64,000 nt of DNA from Rhizophlyctis rosea (GCA_027596075.1 JADGJC010000112.1:1-64000); one strand, 5' to 3'. Numbered from the stretch's first letter, positions 46,873 to 58,966 are shown. Numbers and translations are program-made. The notes: a model not told the origin generated them from the sequence alone.

Positions 46873-48067
46873 TGGTGAGTTGATTGGTCTCAAAGTTGCG
46901 TTTACATATCCCTATTGATGTCTTACCGATAATGCGTAGAGCAAACGCGCCTGAGCATCAACTCCTTTGATATGAGCCCACTTCAATGGCTGCCTTCATT
47001 ATCACCGACTTCAATTGCTTTAAAGTTGTACGCCTGATGTCATCAAATTGTACATATACGAACAAGACCATGCTGCTGACACATGCTCCCTTGTTGAAAC
47101 TGTTTGAGCACCGAATCAGGGAGCGCGCAGTTTCAGTTTCAAACATAGTGAGCATAAGGTGTGCCATGAGCGATTGGGTCGATCATTCATAGTTTTTTCA
47201 TCGATTTTGCATCGGCTGTTATCTTCGTGTGGATGTCAGATGCTGCGTCGTTGAAAGGCCAACCCGAAATACAGCCAAAGACCCTTCGAAATACCCACAT
47301 TGCTGAAAATGAGGACCCGTGGCTTGTCCACACCGTGGCAGACTTTCCCACTCGTCTCGTAAACCCATGTAAAGAAAACGTCGAGAGCACACCTGCAGGA
47401 AGAATGCAGATCCGAGAAGCGATGGAGGTCAGTTTTAGAAACCTGAAAACTGAAAACTGATAGACTGAGAGTTTCTGGGTTCGTCTGGGTATTTGCAATC
47501 GTCAACAGTTGCACGTGGTTGAGCAACATGAGGGTCGAACAAGCCACAGGTTCTCTACGCGAAACGACTGTGCACGTTTTCGTTGCGTCTTTTCACTTTC
47601 TCCCGACATTCCAAGTGGGAGAGTTTGGCGCAGAACATACCGGCAGAATATGACACATCACCTCGAACCTTCCATCCAAATACGGCAAACATCTGAACGA
47701 TGTGAGTAGTAGATTCCATCATGGACACTTCCATCACCCCACTCCTCCACCTCCTCTCCATTTCCAATTTGCGGAGCTGCAGCTCCGACGTTTCCTCGAT
47801 TCCACCGAGACCACCGATCGGGATTCTGCGCCTGAGAAACTAGAGACTTTTCCAGCGCAGCAGCAGCGCACGCGCTCGACGAGCGGCATGCGTGCTGGGA
47901 TTGCTCAGTCAAACATCCTTTGCGCAATTGTGTCCCAGCATCTCTAAGAGAAAAAAACCTTCGGCCTTTCCCAATGGCGAATTCTGTATAAAAAGAGCTC
48001 CATGCCATTCCGTATGCTGGCAAATCGCTTGAATTTTACCAATCCCTCATAGCCCAATCCTACAAAC
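46873..48067. other. Unresolved 1.2 kb, possible small multi-exon gene on plus strand
   Basis: Three plus-strand segments look coding: 47233-47427 (ATG; ASLKGQPEIQPKTLRN.. to MQIREAMEL), 47509-47701 (HVVEQHEG.., YRQNMTHHLEPSIQIRQ) and 47702-47947 (ELQLRRFLDSTETTDRDS..). The first two join in frame through a GTCAGT..CAG intron of 81 bases. I could not join the third without a frame break, so no gene is called. No family is recognised. Confidence 0.25.
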
Positions 48068-49314
48068 ATGTCTCTCCGCGCCGCTCTCTTCCTCTTGGCC
48101 TGCGCCGTTGCGCCCGTCGTCAATGCCGCCGCCACCAACTGGTTCGACAAGGTCTTCATCATCGTGATGGAGAACAAGGATTACACCACGGCCATGGCCG
48201 ATCCTGTATGAAGATTGTTCCTTATGTAATGCATCTGCCTTTTGCTAAACGATTCCTGCGCAGTACTTGGGCACCACTTTGAAGGCCAAGGTACTTCCCG
48301 CGGTCTTTCGGAAGCATCATTTTCTTGGGTCATTACGATATCAACGGAAACATTGTATTCCTGCAGGGTCGTCTCTTGTCTAACTACTGGGCCCTCACTC
48401 ACCCGTCGCAGCCCAACTACATCGGAATGGTATGCCACGTTATACCGTCTTCTTAGCCCAATTGTATCATAATCAAAGATCATTCTTCTCAGATCGCTGG
48501 GCAATTCTACGGCATCCAAGATGACTCTAACCACAACCTCTCTGGACCCATTGTTGTCGACCTCCTCGACAATGCTGGCATCAGCTGGAAGTCTTACCAA
48601 GAGAACTATGTATGGCTGTCATGCAGCAATCGAAGTTACTTCGATCGCAAATACTAATTTGAACATGGTCCAGCCCGGCAACTGCTACACCAGCTCTTCG
48701 TACAACTCCCTCTACTACCGCAAGCACAACCCCTTCATCTCCTTCAGCTCCGTCTACGGCAACTCGGCCCGCTGCGCCAAGATTGTCCCGGCTACCCAGC
48801 TGGACACTGACATTGCCAACAACGCCGTCCCCAAGTATTCCTTCTACACTCCCAACATCAAGAACGACGCCCACGACACCACTATTACCTACGGTTCCAA
48901 CTGGTTGAAGGGCTTCTTGGAGCCTAAGCTCACCTCCGCTGCTTTTGCCAAGACCATGGTGAGCTATGGCGGATATCTGTTGCACACCATTGCTATTTAT
49001 TGACGTATATTGCAAATGTACCCGTAGTTCTTGATCACTTTCGACGAAGGCAGTGGCTCTGGCAATGTTTCCACCAAGGGTTAGTCAACTTTCTTCCAAC
49101 TGCATTCATTCTGCGTGTGGTCATTACCGACACTCCCACGACAGTCTACACCATGCTGGTCGGTGACGCTATTGTCAGCCGTGGTCTCGCCAACACCATC
49201 GACAGCACCAAGTACACCCACTACTCTCAAATCTCTACTGTTGAGGCCAACTGGGGTCTTCCTAAGTTGAGCCCTGCTCAAGGTGACTCTACGGCCCCCG
49301 CCTTCAACTTGTAA
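48068..49314 (+). CDS. Secreted phosphoesterase / acid phosphatase (PF04185 type)
   Basis: Seven exons: 48068-48205, 48264-48290, 48367-48429, 48493-48609, 48674-48958, 49028-49079 and 49145-49314, giving 283 residues. The start MSLRAALFLLACAVAPVVNA is a typical cleavable signal peptide. The active-site layout of the phosphoesterase family follows: FIIVMENKDY, then HPSQPNYIGM, a SYQENYPGNC loop, and FDEGSGSGN. The family covers fungal acid phosphatases and phospholipase-C-like enzymes; the substrate here is not known. There is no membrane anchor, so secretion or vacuolar delivery is likely. Confidence 0.92.
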
Positions 49315-49887
49315 ATACTATTCATGACCGCACGTGCTCATCAGAGCCAGTAAATATTGTTTCTATGTATAGCTCTAGTAGAAGGGCTAGATAGTCCTAG
49401 ATTTAATCCATGACCTTTTGGTGTTGATTCTTGAACGAGAATATATGCGTCTATGCTCCAGCCTCTTCTGTCGCAGTGCGTCCTGAACCAAGCTGATATG
49501 AGGATGAGTGTCTCCATTTCGGGGACTCCTGCATATATGTTAGCTCGACCAATGTGCAACGATGGCACGTTCTTGGGTATACATCTTTCTCTGGCACTCC
49601 TTTGTGGGTGTCGGATCGTCAACATTCCCCGTCAACAATGGACGGGTCCACAAAGCTGCTGCGGACTGTGCGGCAGCAATCGAGGGAGTAATTTTGGGAA
49701 TTTGAGCTTTCGATTCTGTGTGCAGGCAGCACGACCCTCGCGTTTGGGGGACAAGTTAGGAGTCCAGGACACGACTCCACAAGTTGTGGCTTGTCCACAT
49801 GGCCAGACTTCTGGTGTCCCCTCCTCTTCTCCTCATGCTTCTGCCACATTTTCCCACACAAAAATCACTTCCTTTTCGCCAAAACAA
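49315..49887. other. Intergenic between phosphoesterase and UBR7
   Basis: About 570 bases between two plus-strand genes: 3' flank of the first and promoter of the second. No further feature is seen. Confidence 0.4.
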
Positions 49888-51879
49888 ATGACGGACGCCG
49901 AGAAGCTGACAGGAGAAGAACTCATCGCCAACAACCCTGAGGTGGCTGAGGAAGCGGCCGAACTCTATTCGGGAAATATTGAGAAATGTTCTTTTGAGCA
50001 TGGTAGGGCTATTTTTACATCTACAAGCGGTGACCTTGTGGGAAGTCGCCTTACTGAACAGTGAACCCCAGGATACGTACGACAACAAGTCTATTCCTGT
50101 CGGACTTGTGCAGACTCAAACAACCAACCAGTCGGTATTTGTTATGCCTGTCAGTGAGTACCATCAATGCTTTCGTTTTTGTCTGTTGCGAAATTGTTTC
50201 TCACGGCAGAGATCAGTATCTCGGTAAAGTTTACAGTAAGCCTTAAGGTAAAATGCCACAGCTGACACCTAGCGTAGTGTCATGCAGACCATGACATCGT
50301 GGAATTGTTCTACAAGCGGCATTTCAGGTACACGTCGCTGCCCCTTTGCCCCTCCTTCACAGCTGATCACGCCACTTTAGATGCGACTGTGGGAGCTCTG
50401 GTCTGAGAGGTTCGTGATATCAATCCTCACATACAGCATTCATCAATCAGCTATATGATCATACTTCGGCAGAACCATGCACTCTACAGCCCAAATCGTT
50501 GGCGCAGAATACGGAAAATGTGTACAATGACAATTTCAAGGGCATATTCTGCTTTTGTCGGAAACTTTATGAGCCAGAGAGCGAAAGTGATACCATGCTT
50601 GAATGCATCTTTTGCGAAGACTGGGTATGTGCCGATCCGACAAATCTGTATCTACGTCTTCCCTTCTAATACATCATACACGATAGTTCCATACAAGATG
50701 CATTGGAGAGGTTCGTAAACAAGACGTCTTGTAAACAAAGCCCGGTCGATACCCGTCGTTCCATCACATTTCATGAAGCTGACCCATCGTGCAGCTCCCG
50801 GATCTAGAATCCTTTGAGGACTACATCTGCAGGAACTGCTCAGCGAAACATCGGTTCATACTCGCCTACCGATCGTTTCCCGGTGTACAGATATTCGAGC
50901 GACAAGTCAAGGACGTAAAGCGAGGTCGGATTGATGACGCAGACGGCGAAGAGTCGGAGGGGAGCAAGAGAGTGAAGTTGAACGGTGCGAATGATGTTGA
51001 GAGCAGTACAGGAACGAAGAATGGGGCTGTGTCCAAAAATGAGGCTGCTGTCGAAGCGGAGGGACAAGCGGAACAGAAGAAGGAAACTCATGCTGGAGGA
51101 CCGACTGAGAAGAAAGAGGAAGGCGGTAAAGGCAAGGAGCCGGCGGTTACGGTGGCGTGCATCATTGAAGGTGTGCTCCCGGATCATCTCGATCAGGGAT
51201 TTGCCGAATGCTGATGCAATCTGCATAGGATGGGAAACTTCCGTGCCGCATGCTCCATGTGACGTGTTCTGTCCCAAAGGGTGGTGGTCGGAAATCTGTC
51301 GGTGCAGTAAGGTGAGAAGACGCATTTGCAATGGCGTCGCTCGGTTCCACGTCCCCTCATTGTCCTCCAGTGCAAGAAGATGTATTCCGAGTCGGGTCTA
51401 CCATTCCTCCTTGAACGAGAAACAACTTTCGAGCCTGAAGAGGATGAGGGGGATGAGGAAGTGGAAATGGACGAATCGATGATTGATGGGATGATGGATG
51501 AGATGGCCATGTCGTCGCTCAAGGGGACTGACCGCGTGACTACTTTGGAATGTGAGTTTGTTGTATGTTCTTTTTACGAGGACTACAACATTAAGCGTCC
51601 TTGCGTCGTGTTCAGTTTTGTATGACTGGAAGCGGTTGAAGGATGATTTCAAGATGTTATTGAAGGGAATTAAAGGTGTGGTTCAACATCGAGTTGTTGC
51701 TTCCGTAATAGCTACTTTGACAATGCTGCAAACAGAGGAAGGAAGATCTGTGCGGAAGGAGGACATTGATGCATTCTTCGAGGTGAGGTCGGAGTGCGTA
51801 GCATGCTGGGGACCTACATACTAACATGGCTCAGTCACAACGCAAGCAGTTTCGAGAACGAAGGCAGCAAAGTTCTTGA
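49888..51879 (+). CDS. UBR7: UBR7-type E3 ubiquitin ligase (UBR box plus PHD)
   Basis: Thirteen exons: 49888-50002, 50072-50153, 50217-50223, 50278-50327, 50381-50409, 50473-50624, 50687-50710, 50795-51170, 51229-51311, 51371-51551, 51616-51675, 51736-51782 and 51835-51879, giving 416 residues (human 425). The UBR box (CSFEHGYVRQQVYSCRTC, GICYACHISCHADHDIV, HFRCDCGSSGLR) is followed by the PHD finger (GIFCFCRKLYEPE, CIFCEDWFHTRCIGE, YICRNC). An acidic/Lys-rich linker leads to the C-terminal CRC..CKKMYSESGLPFLL block and KKED-like VRKEDIDAFFE end. Exon 3 is only 7 bases and encodes the third residue pair between paired cysteines. UBR7 acts on histone H2B in animals. Confidence 0.93.
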
Positions 51880-52077
51880 CGGTATCATCCCTGCAATCTG
51901 ATCAGACAGATGTAACTAAAACCTTTGCCATGCTGATAAGAAATTGTGATAATAAAATATGCACAAAAAGGAAGTCAATGAAGTCTACAAACAATCACTA
52001 CTTGTAATTTAGATCCTATGTAAACAGCTATGCACAGGTTTTAGAGAGATCTAAGAGTCCTCATCATCATACGTACA

Positions 52078-53754
52078 CTACATCCTCAACATGACCGCCA
52101 ACAAACCGGCCGCAAGTGCTCCAACCGCCATCTTTTCAACGCCAATCGCGCCAGCACCACTCTTGCTGGACGCGTTCCCGCCCCCCACACTAGTGTTGTT
52201 CCCAGTCTTGACCTGAGCCTTAGGCCTAACCAAAGTAACACACTTTGCCCCAACAGGATCCCACACCCCCAAATTCGGGCACCCAGCATCCGGCACAGCC
52301 GTCCTCCCCGTCCCATGCGGCGGCACCGGGTTGGACACATTCGGCACCAAAGTCGGACACCCAAAGCACGAATTCGTATTCGCCTGATCCGTAATCTGAC
52401 AACTCTGCATCAACCCATTATCCACAATCCCATCCCCATCATTATCGATCCCGTCGCAAATCTCCACGTTGCTCTTGTCGACGGGGGGCGGGTTGCAAGG
52501 AAGGAAGTTCAACATCTGGTCGACGGGGACGGGTTTCTTGATCCAGTTGAGGAGCTGGGTGTTGGTGACGTACCATACGTCTTTGAATTGGGTTTGGGTC
52601 CAGGTGATGAAGTCGAGGAGGAGTTTTTGTTTGGCTTTTTCGTCATTGGGGTATTGGGCGTTCCAGGCGACGTATTGGGCGAGGTGTTGGTAGAGGCCGA
52701 AGGGGAGCCTTTTGTCGTAGTGGACTTGGAAGGTGTATTTGAGGTTGTTTAGGGCTGTGTCGTAGTCGTTGAGCTGGTTTGGTTGGAATGTGTTGGTCAG
52801 ATTGTGTGTACGAAAGCACTCGAGAGGGCGCGCCAATATGTACCTGAGGGTTGATGATAGGGTCCATGCTTGCCCACACACCGCCCTGGGTGTTAAGCAA
52901 TGCATACATGGGTATTTCCCACAATCCCGGGTACTTGAAGTTGGCACCACTGCCGCAATCTTCGCATGGTTGTGGGGAATACGGCATTCCGTAATCTGCA
53001 ATGAGTACCGGTCAGCGGCGGTAGGGAGACAGATGCACCATGATGACTCAATTACCAAGAGTGTGAGGCCAGTACCCCTGCGTGGTAGGGTCGAGGGTGA
53101 TGGAGGACTCATACGTAAAACCAGCCTGTTTGACAGCATTGAAAGTGGTCGCGCTGAAGCTCAAGAACGGGTGTCGGAAGCCGATGAGTTGCGATTTGGG
53201 TACACCAGAGAAAGCGGTCAGAGCCTTCAGACTGCCTTGAACTTCCGCAGCGACCTGATCCGCAGTAAGGTTCCTCAAGTCTGATGGTTTCAGGTTGCAT
53301 CAGGATACCATGTAAATAATGAAGTGATCGCCAATTTGATGTAAATAAAGCACATACCGGGATGATTGATGGTATGCGCGGCAATTTCGCTGTTCAGCGC
53401 GTAAGCTCTTTGCGCCAGCCAGAAGTCAGTGTACTGGGTCGACACGAAGAAGGTTCCAGGAATATCACAACCGTTCGGGTTCTGAGTTTTGTTTTGTACA
53501 GCGAAGATGGCGTCGAACAAGTCAATTTGGATAGAGTCGTCATAGGTCAACGTAACGAACATGGGCGTCTTATCAGGTGTGAGGCCTCCGGGAATTGAAG
53601 TGGACGCGCAATAACATGCTGGCAGCTGACACGTTGAAGGGCAGCTGTAGGACGTGTCGTTGGAGGTTGCCTTTGGCAGTGTCCCTCCTTCTGTCTGGGC
53701 CGCCGCCCATCCCGTGAGAGCGGACAAGATTAGGAAAGCGCTTTGGAAACGCAT
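52078..53754 (-). CDS. Polysaccharide (chitin) deacetylase-like, CE4, GPI-anchored
   Basis: Four exons: 53754-53358, 53280-53056, 52995-52844 and 52773-52078, giving 489 residues. There is an N-terminal signal peptide (MRFQSAFLILSALTGWAAAQ) and a hydrophobic C-terminal end after a Ser/Gly/Asn stretch (VGALAAGLLAVMLRM), which fits GPI attachment. The NodB-type domain has metal-site motif TYDDS where the family usually has T-F-D-D-G, then IAAHTINHPG for the His pair, and GFRHPFL for the third motif. A Cys-rich tail carries a calcium-loop-like DGIDNDGDGIVDNG. Chitin deacetylases turn chitin to chitosan in fungal walls; the changed first motif means activity is not certain. Confidence 0.9.
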
Positions 53755-54585
53755 TGCGTTATGTGAGTAGCGTAAGTGGCAAACAGGTAGCAGGGTCCGC
53801 GAGCAACCGCTATCCTTATATTATTGGTGTGTGAATTGTGTTGAGGTATGAACTACTTTGAGGGAAACAAGGAGAAGTCTGTCTGTTTACCCACCACGCC
53901 ACGGCCTGTGCAGCGGCCTGTGAATGGGTTTTGTAACTGTTGTTGTGGGGTTGCATCAGTTGCATCTGTTGCACTTGCAGAGACATGAAATCCCTCCTTC
54001 ATCAAACAAGACGCGCCCGTGTCGGCTTGGCCGGCGGCTGGTGTAACACCCTAAAAATAGCAACACCCATTTGATTATGCGCTTATTACGTGATATCAAC
54101 TGATCGTTGATCCGATCGTTTAATTCCAGTTGTTGGTGCTATAAGCCATCTTACCATTAAGGTTCTTGGCGGTTTGCAACTTTGCATGGGTACAAGTTTT
54201 GGCTGCTCCCCCTACACTGATAAGAATATTGACAGTGTGACACCCTCGTTTTTTGGACCTCTTGATACGCAGCTTGCTTGAGGAACTGGAGCCTCTTTGT
54301 CTGGCCATACTTTGAAAGTTGGTGGATAGCACTCCTACGCACGTCACTCAGTTGCGTCTAAAGTGTTCCGAAACATTTTGTGTTAAGGTGATCTGGCCCT
54401 ACGGGTGGGAGCAACAGGTAGTGCCAGCTGTTTGGAACCCTTCCCAGCTCGTCGTGCTGTTTGACGTCGCTCATTAGACCCTGTCGTCTTCAACTGCCCT
54501 ACCGCTCCATCAACATCCTCCCCTGTTCTTGGACTTTGTGGACCCAATCTAATTCGCCCTAGCTAGCAGCTAGAAACCCTCCACA
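53755..54585. promoter_or_regulatory. Divergent region, deacetylase / TPT transporter
   Basis: About 830 bases between two genes that point away from each other. No coding frame is supported. Presumed to hold both promoters. Confidence 0.35.
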
Positions 54586-56138
54586 ATGGCGCCCCCCGCA
54601 TCGGAAACGGTGTCGCCGCGAGAGCAAGCAGCATGGTTGTTTGGCTATTTCTTCTTTAGTTTGTCCATAACGCTATATAACAAGGCAGTCATGCAATTTT
54701 ATCACTGTCAGTAGCTTTGTAGCGTTCCCACTTGCTGCGTTTGTTTACTAACGATGTTTGGACGCCAGTCTCTTTCCCTTGGACACTGACCGCCGTGCAC
54801 ATGGTATCGGGCACAATAGGTTGCAGAATTTTAGCCCATCTTGGATTCTTCACACCATCACGGCTGACGCGGCGAGAGAATTTGGTCATGTGGGCTTTCT
54901 CTGTGCTCTATACAGTGAATATAGGTGTCAGCACAGTATCAGCTCACGAAGTCAATGTTGCGGTAGGTAGGAGATGAGAGATCTCATGGGATGACTGCTA
55001 TAATCTGAGAACATCAGTTGGACGTCGCCTCGCTCGTCTTTGATAGGAAGCGCGTTGTCAATCTATGTGCACTGAAAGCAAACTCATCGCCTACCTCGCC
55101 TATTGCAGTTTCACCAGACCATTCGCGCGACCGTACCACTTTTCACAATGATCCTTTCCATCCTATTCCTCAGTAAGAAGTATTCCGCGGCAGTATGGCT
55201 CACCATGATACCCGTGAGTTGTCCGGCAGATATCCCTCTGTTTTTGATACCGAAGGACTAACATAAGGGCACAAGATCGTTCTGGGAGTAACACTGTCAA
55301 CACAAGCCGAAAGCCAACGAGGGAAATCTAGCAAATCATCATCATCACCATCAACATCATCCCTCGCAACACCATCATCTATGCAATTCCTTTTCTCCTC
55401 ATTCTTCAGCTACGGCTTCCTCATCACCCTCCTCGGTGCCGTCCTTGCAGCCGCCAAAACCGTCGTAACAAATCGCGTCCAAGTAGGGCGTCTGAAACTC
55501 CACCCGCTCGACCTCCTCCTCCGCATGTCCCCACTGGCCCTCGGCCAATCGCTGTTCATCGGCTACTTTGCGGGCGAGTGGGACAGACTTCCAACATATT
55601 GGGCGAGCCCGACGAGCAAAGGGGTCGGGTGGGCGTTGTTTTTCAATGGGTTGATTGCGTTTGGGTTGAATATTGTGAGTTTTACGACGAATAAGAAGAC
55701 GGGAGCGTTGACGATTTGTGTTGCGGGTATGTATTGTTGTGTGACTAAGGGGATCATGCATGTCTGCTGTTGGAGAGGCGGAAGTGGGGCTGATGTGTTG
55801 TGCCAGGCAACGTGAAGCAAGTCCTGTCCATCATTCTCGCGATCATCATTTTCCACACCACCGTCTCGGCCAGAAATGGGCTGGGAATAGTCATTACTTT
55901 AGTAGGAGGTATGCTCCCTTTTTCCTTACTGCATTCGGTTTGCAAGGCTGTGTTGACCAACTCCCTTTTCCGCAGGCGCTTTATATAGTTATGTAGATTA
56001 TCTAGAGAAGCAAAAGAAGAACACACACCAACTTCTTCCTTCTCATGATTCGAAGGTAAGGGCGATGAGTTTGTTTTCAATGTCCGCGGAAGCAGATTCT
56101 GATGTAACACTTCATAGGAAAAAATCCCGCCAGTGTAG
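54586..56138 (+). CDS. TPT-family (SLC35-like) sugar-phosphate/nucleotide-sugar transporter
   Basis: Seven exons: 54586-54706, 54769-54962, 55109-55213, 55276-55726, 55807-55908, 55976-56055 and 56118-56138, giving 357 residues. Family blocks are FFFSLSITLYNKAVM, then FPWTLTAVHMVSGTIG, then FHQTIRATVPLFT and a later GNVKQVLSIILAIIIFHT. About nine to ten membrane helices are expected. A Ser-rich loop (KSSKSSSSPSTSS) sits in the middle. TPT proteins swap phosphorylated sugars or nucleotide sugars across Golgi or ER membranes; the substrate cannot be told. The last coding exon is only 7 codons (EKIPPV) and is less certain. Confidence 0.9.
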
Positions 56139-56274
56139 TTCTGGGTTTTTGAATGATGAGTGGGACCTTTTTTGTGTGGTTATTTTCTATCTGGTGCAGG
56201 AATTATATATAGTCAAAAAAAAACTAATATATATAGGCATTTTCTCGCTTCGCTAAACCATTGATCTCTTCTAA

Positions 56275-57971
56275 TCACTTGCTATCTTCCTGCGTTTCCA
56301 TATTCCCTTCGACCTCTACTTCCCTATCGACTGGAGTCGTGGCTTCCGGAGGAGATGATTGCTTTGATTGGGGTTGGGTTTGGAGTTGATGTTGGGACTG
56401 GGATTGGGATTTCGCTTGAGCCCGACCGCGGACGACGTCGAGGAGGATTTCGACTTCTTCGATGCGTTGGACCATGGATTTGACGGCTTCTTCCGTGCCT
56501 TGCATGCGTTGTTGGATGCTGCTCATTTCTTGTTGCCGGGATAGGCGGGTGCGGTTTTGTTCTTCTATTTCGGCCTGTGGGGGTGTGAGAGGGATTCGGA
56601 GCGGTGGAGGAGGGGTTGTCGATTGGGGAAAATAGAGGATAGGGGAGGATGGACTTCTCATTTACCTTTATGCGTTTCACTTCCGGACTTTCCATGACTT
56701 CGCTGAACTTGGAATCTTCCTTTTCGAGGATGGCTTCTATGCGTTCTGGCTGTAGATTTGGAAGTATGGATTGAGTGGGGAGGAGATGGCGTTTTTTGCA
56801 ATATTCAAATTTACAGGATGCTGTTCAGAACACCATTTGGCCTCAAGAAACTTACCGTTTTGCGCATGGAATACAATGTTTCTCGTATTACAGGTTCCCC
56901 CGTCGCACCCTTCTCTAGCCAATCTTCGATGTATCCCCATCGACCTTGATGCTGCAGTGCCATTCTGGACTTCTCATCTGGGCTATGGTTGTAAGCCTAT
57001 TTGGTTAATGTTCTGAATGGAAGTGGAATCATGCGCACCTGGGGCATTGCGCACATCCTTCCGGTATGCCTCAGCAAGTGATAGGATGTATTGCTCCTCC
57101 TCACTGAGGAACAATCTCTCGAGCCTGTACAGCGCAGGCCACATATAAGTATCAGTCAGTTCTATGGTCTCTTAGGTCACCCCATCATGCATTGGAACAT
57201 GGTTGGAGCTCAGTACGAAAGCCAATCACCACCTACTCTGCATTCTCCTTCTTCAACATCTCAATCCGAAAGCTCAACTCCAGGATCTTGGTCCGTTCTT
57301 CATCAATCATACGCTCTGTACCAGCTTCACTCAGAAGCGCCTGGGCTTTAGAGTTTAGGTACGTCCGCTCATGGTGAAGGTTGGCCAGTGCATCAAGGAC
57401 TTGAGTGTATTCTTGCTGATACAGATGGTTGCGATCAGTTGCTTGTACCATGGCTCAATAGATCGTGCCATACCTTGATATCACTTAAGATTGGTGCATG
57501 AGATGTGAAATGTCCCAAAACGCGGTCAAAGCAGTCCGATAGTGTTTCTATTCGGCGCAGATCCAGAAGGCGGAGGTGGGAAATGTTGCGGATGCGCTCC
57601 AGTTCCTGATGTTGATCATTCATCATCATAGACCAGTTTAGGATTATGATGAACAGCCCATTGGCATCCATCCAAAAGAAACCCACGCACCGAGACTAGA
57701 CACGCACATGATGCACATATCTCGCTAATGCCTCCGCAGTGCCAGAAGGGCAAGCTTGATCCGCATTGAAATGCTTCCGACCACGCGTGCGAAGATTGAA
57801 GTATCTGGGTGTCCCAGGATGTTGGAGGCAGAGGAAGTCATTGGTACGGGCGATGGCTGTGGGAACGGAGCGATAGTCGCGCTTGCGACGGGGTTTGAAG
57901 CTGTGTTGACGTGGGAGGTGAGGCGTTGTGGAGACGGTTGGCAAAGCGATGGGAAAGCTTGAGAAGTCCAT
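56275..57971 (-). CDS. Coiled-coil protein, possibly TSNAXIP1-like
   Basis: Seven exons: 57971-57708, 57605-57474, 57415-57237, 57124-57055, 56996-56856, 56749-56666 and 56574-56275, giving 389 residues. After ~80 residues with no known motif come helices: ELERIRNISHLRLLDLRRIE, HFTSHAPILSDIKQEYTQVL, TKILELSFRIEMLKKENAEL and more. FTSHAPILSDIKQEYTQVL resembles the N-terminal block of translin-associated factor X interacting protein 1, a protein of ciliated and sperm cells. The tail is Gln/Ser-rich. The family call is tentative; the exon set closes in frame. Confidence 0.68.
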
Positions 57972-58648
57972 TTTGCGCAAAGTGTTATTTTTGAGATTGG
58001 GGTGGAGAGGGAATGGAAGTTGGAATTGTGCAAGCCACTTCATTTGATTTTGGGAGGCACAGGCGGTAACTAATTAGCCTTACGTCATCAAATCCTCTGA
58101 CTTACCAAAGCATGTTGGTGACGACAGACACTCCAGTGATCAACATCCGTCACCAGGCTCAGCAGCTCCTTTGCTGGCTTCTTTCACTCACAAATTTCTC
58201 CAGCACCTCGTTTTCGACACAGGCTCAACTTTCGGGACACATACACACACACACACAAGGACCAATTCCCGACGGTATTCCACCCAACAGCAACACTGAC
58301 AACAACTCCTGGCCCCACCCACCTCGACATGCGTCTGTGGAAAGTATCAGCCGTTCTGTTCCGTGCGCAAGACAACCGAACTGGTATTGAAGCATTTCCC
58401 ACCCACAGACCGGCGGGGCTACAACCCAAGGTAATGATTTGTCAAACTTCTTGCTGCTCTAATCCAAGTTACTAACTTTGGGGAACGCGGAGTATCAATC
58501 TTCGCGTTCCCGTGCAAGCAGGTTACGCATCCAAGGTTGTGGTTCGCTCCGCACAAGGGCGCTCCTTTCCCTTCCGGGGGTTGGGTTTCACTACGGTGCA
58601 CAAGTCCATGAACTATTGCCTTAGGTTCAATATACCATGGCATCGTGC

Positions 58649-58876
58649 AACAACCTGCGGCTCTATGGGCGGGGGGATGCGCGATAGACGGTACTGACAA
58701 TCTTTAGCTCTATGGGCGGGGGGACGGGAAATCGAACTGGATCTCATAGCTCGCATACCCGGCGTGGCTATGGGTGGCCGCATTTTTTCTCCACTCTCAA
58801 CAACCTTTAGCTCTATGGGCGGGGGGATGGGAGTGTTCAAGCCCGACAACCTTTAGCTCTATGGGCGGGGGGACGA
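58649..58876. repeat. Four dispersed copies of a G-rich ~31-base motif
   Basis: The motif ACAACCTTTAGCTCTATGGG continues as CGGGGGGA(T/C)G. Copies lie at about 58649-58679, 58696-58727, 58799-58830 and 58845-58876, separated by unrelated 15-70 base spacers, so it is not a simple tandem repeat. The copies differ by only a few bases. The last copy ends just before a tRNA-like sequence. Confidence 0.85.
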
Positions 58877-58894
58877 GGGGGTTTGGCCTGGCCC

Positions 58895-58966
58895 TGCTCC
58901 AATAGCTCAAGGTAGAGCGCTGCTTCGGCAGTAGATGCTGGTTCAAATCCAACCTGGGGTAGTATT
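58895..58966 (+). other. tRNA-like sequence, decayed or tRNA-derived
   Basis: TAGCTCAAGGTAGAGC matches a D-arm and pol III A box; GGTTCAAATCC matches a T-loop and B box; the ends can form most of an acceptor stem. But the anticodon arm is wrong: a 5-base stem leaves a 5-base loop, or a 7-base loop leaves almost no variable loop, and the T-stem has a C-A mismatch. I call it a tRNA relic or short-element head, not a working tRNA. Confidence 0.55.

Noticed and set aside
58895..58966. Functional tRNA gene
   Set aside because: The anticodon loop and variable loop cannot both be formed at normal sizes and the T-stem has a mismatch.
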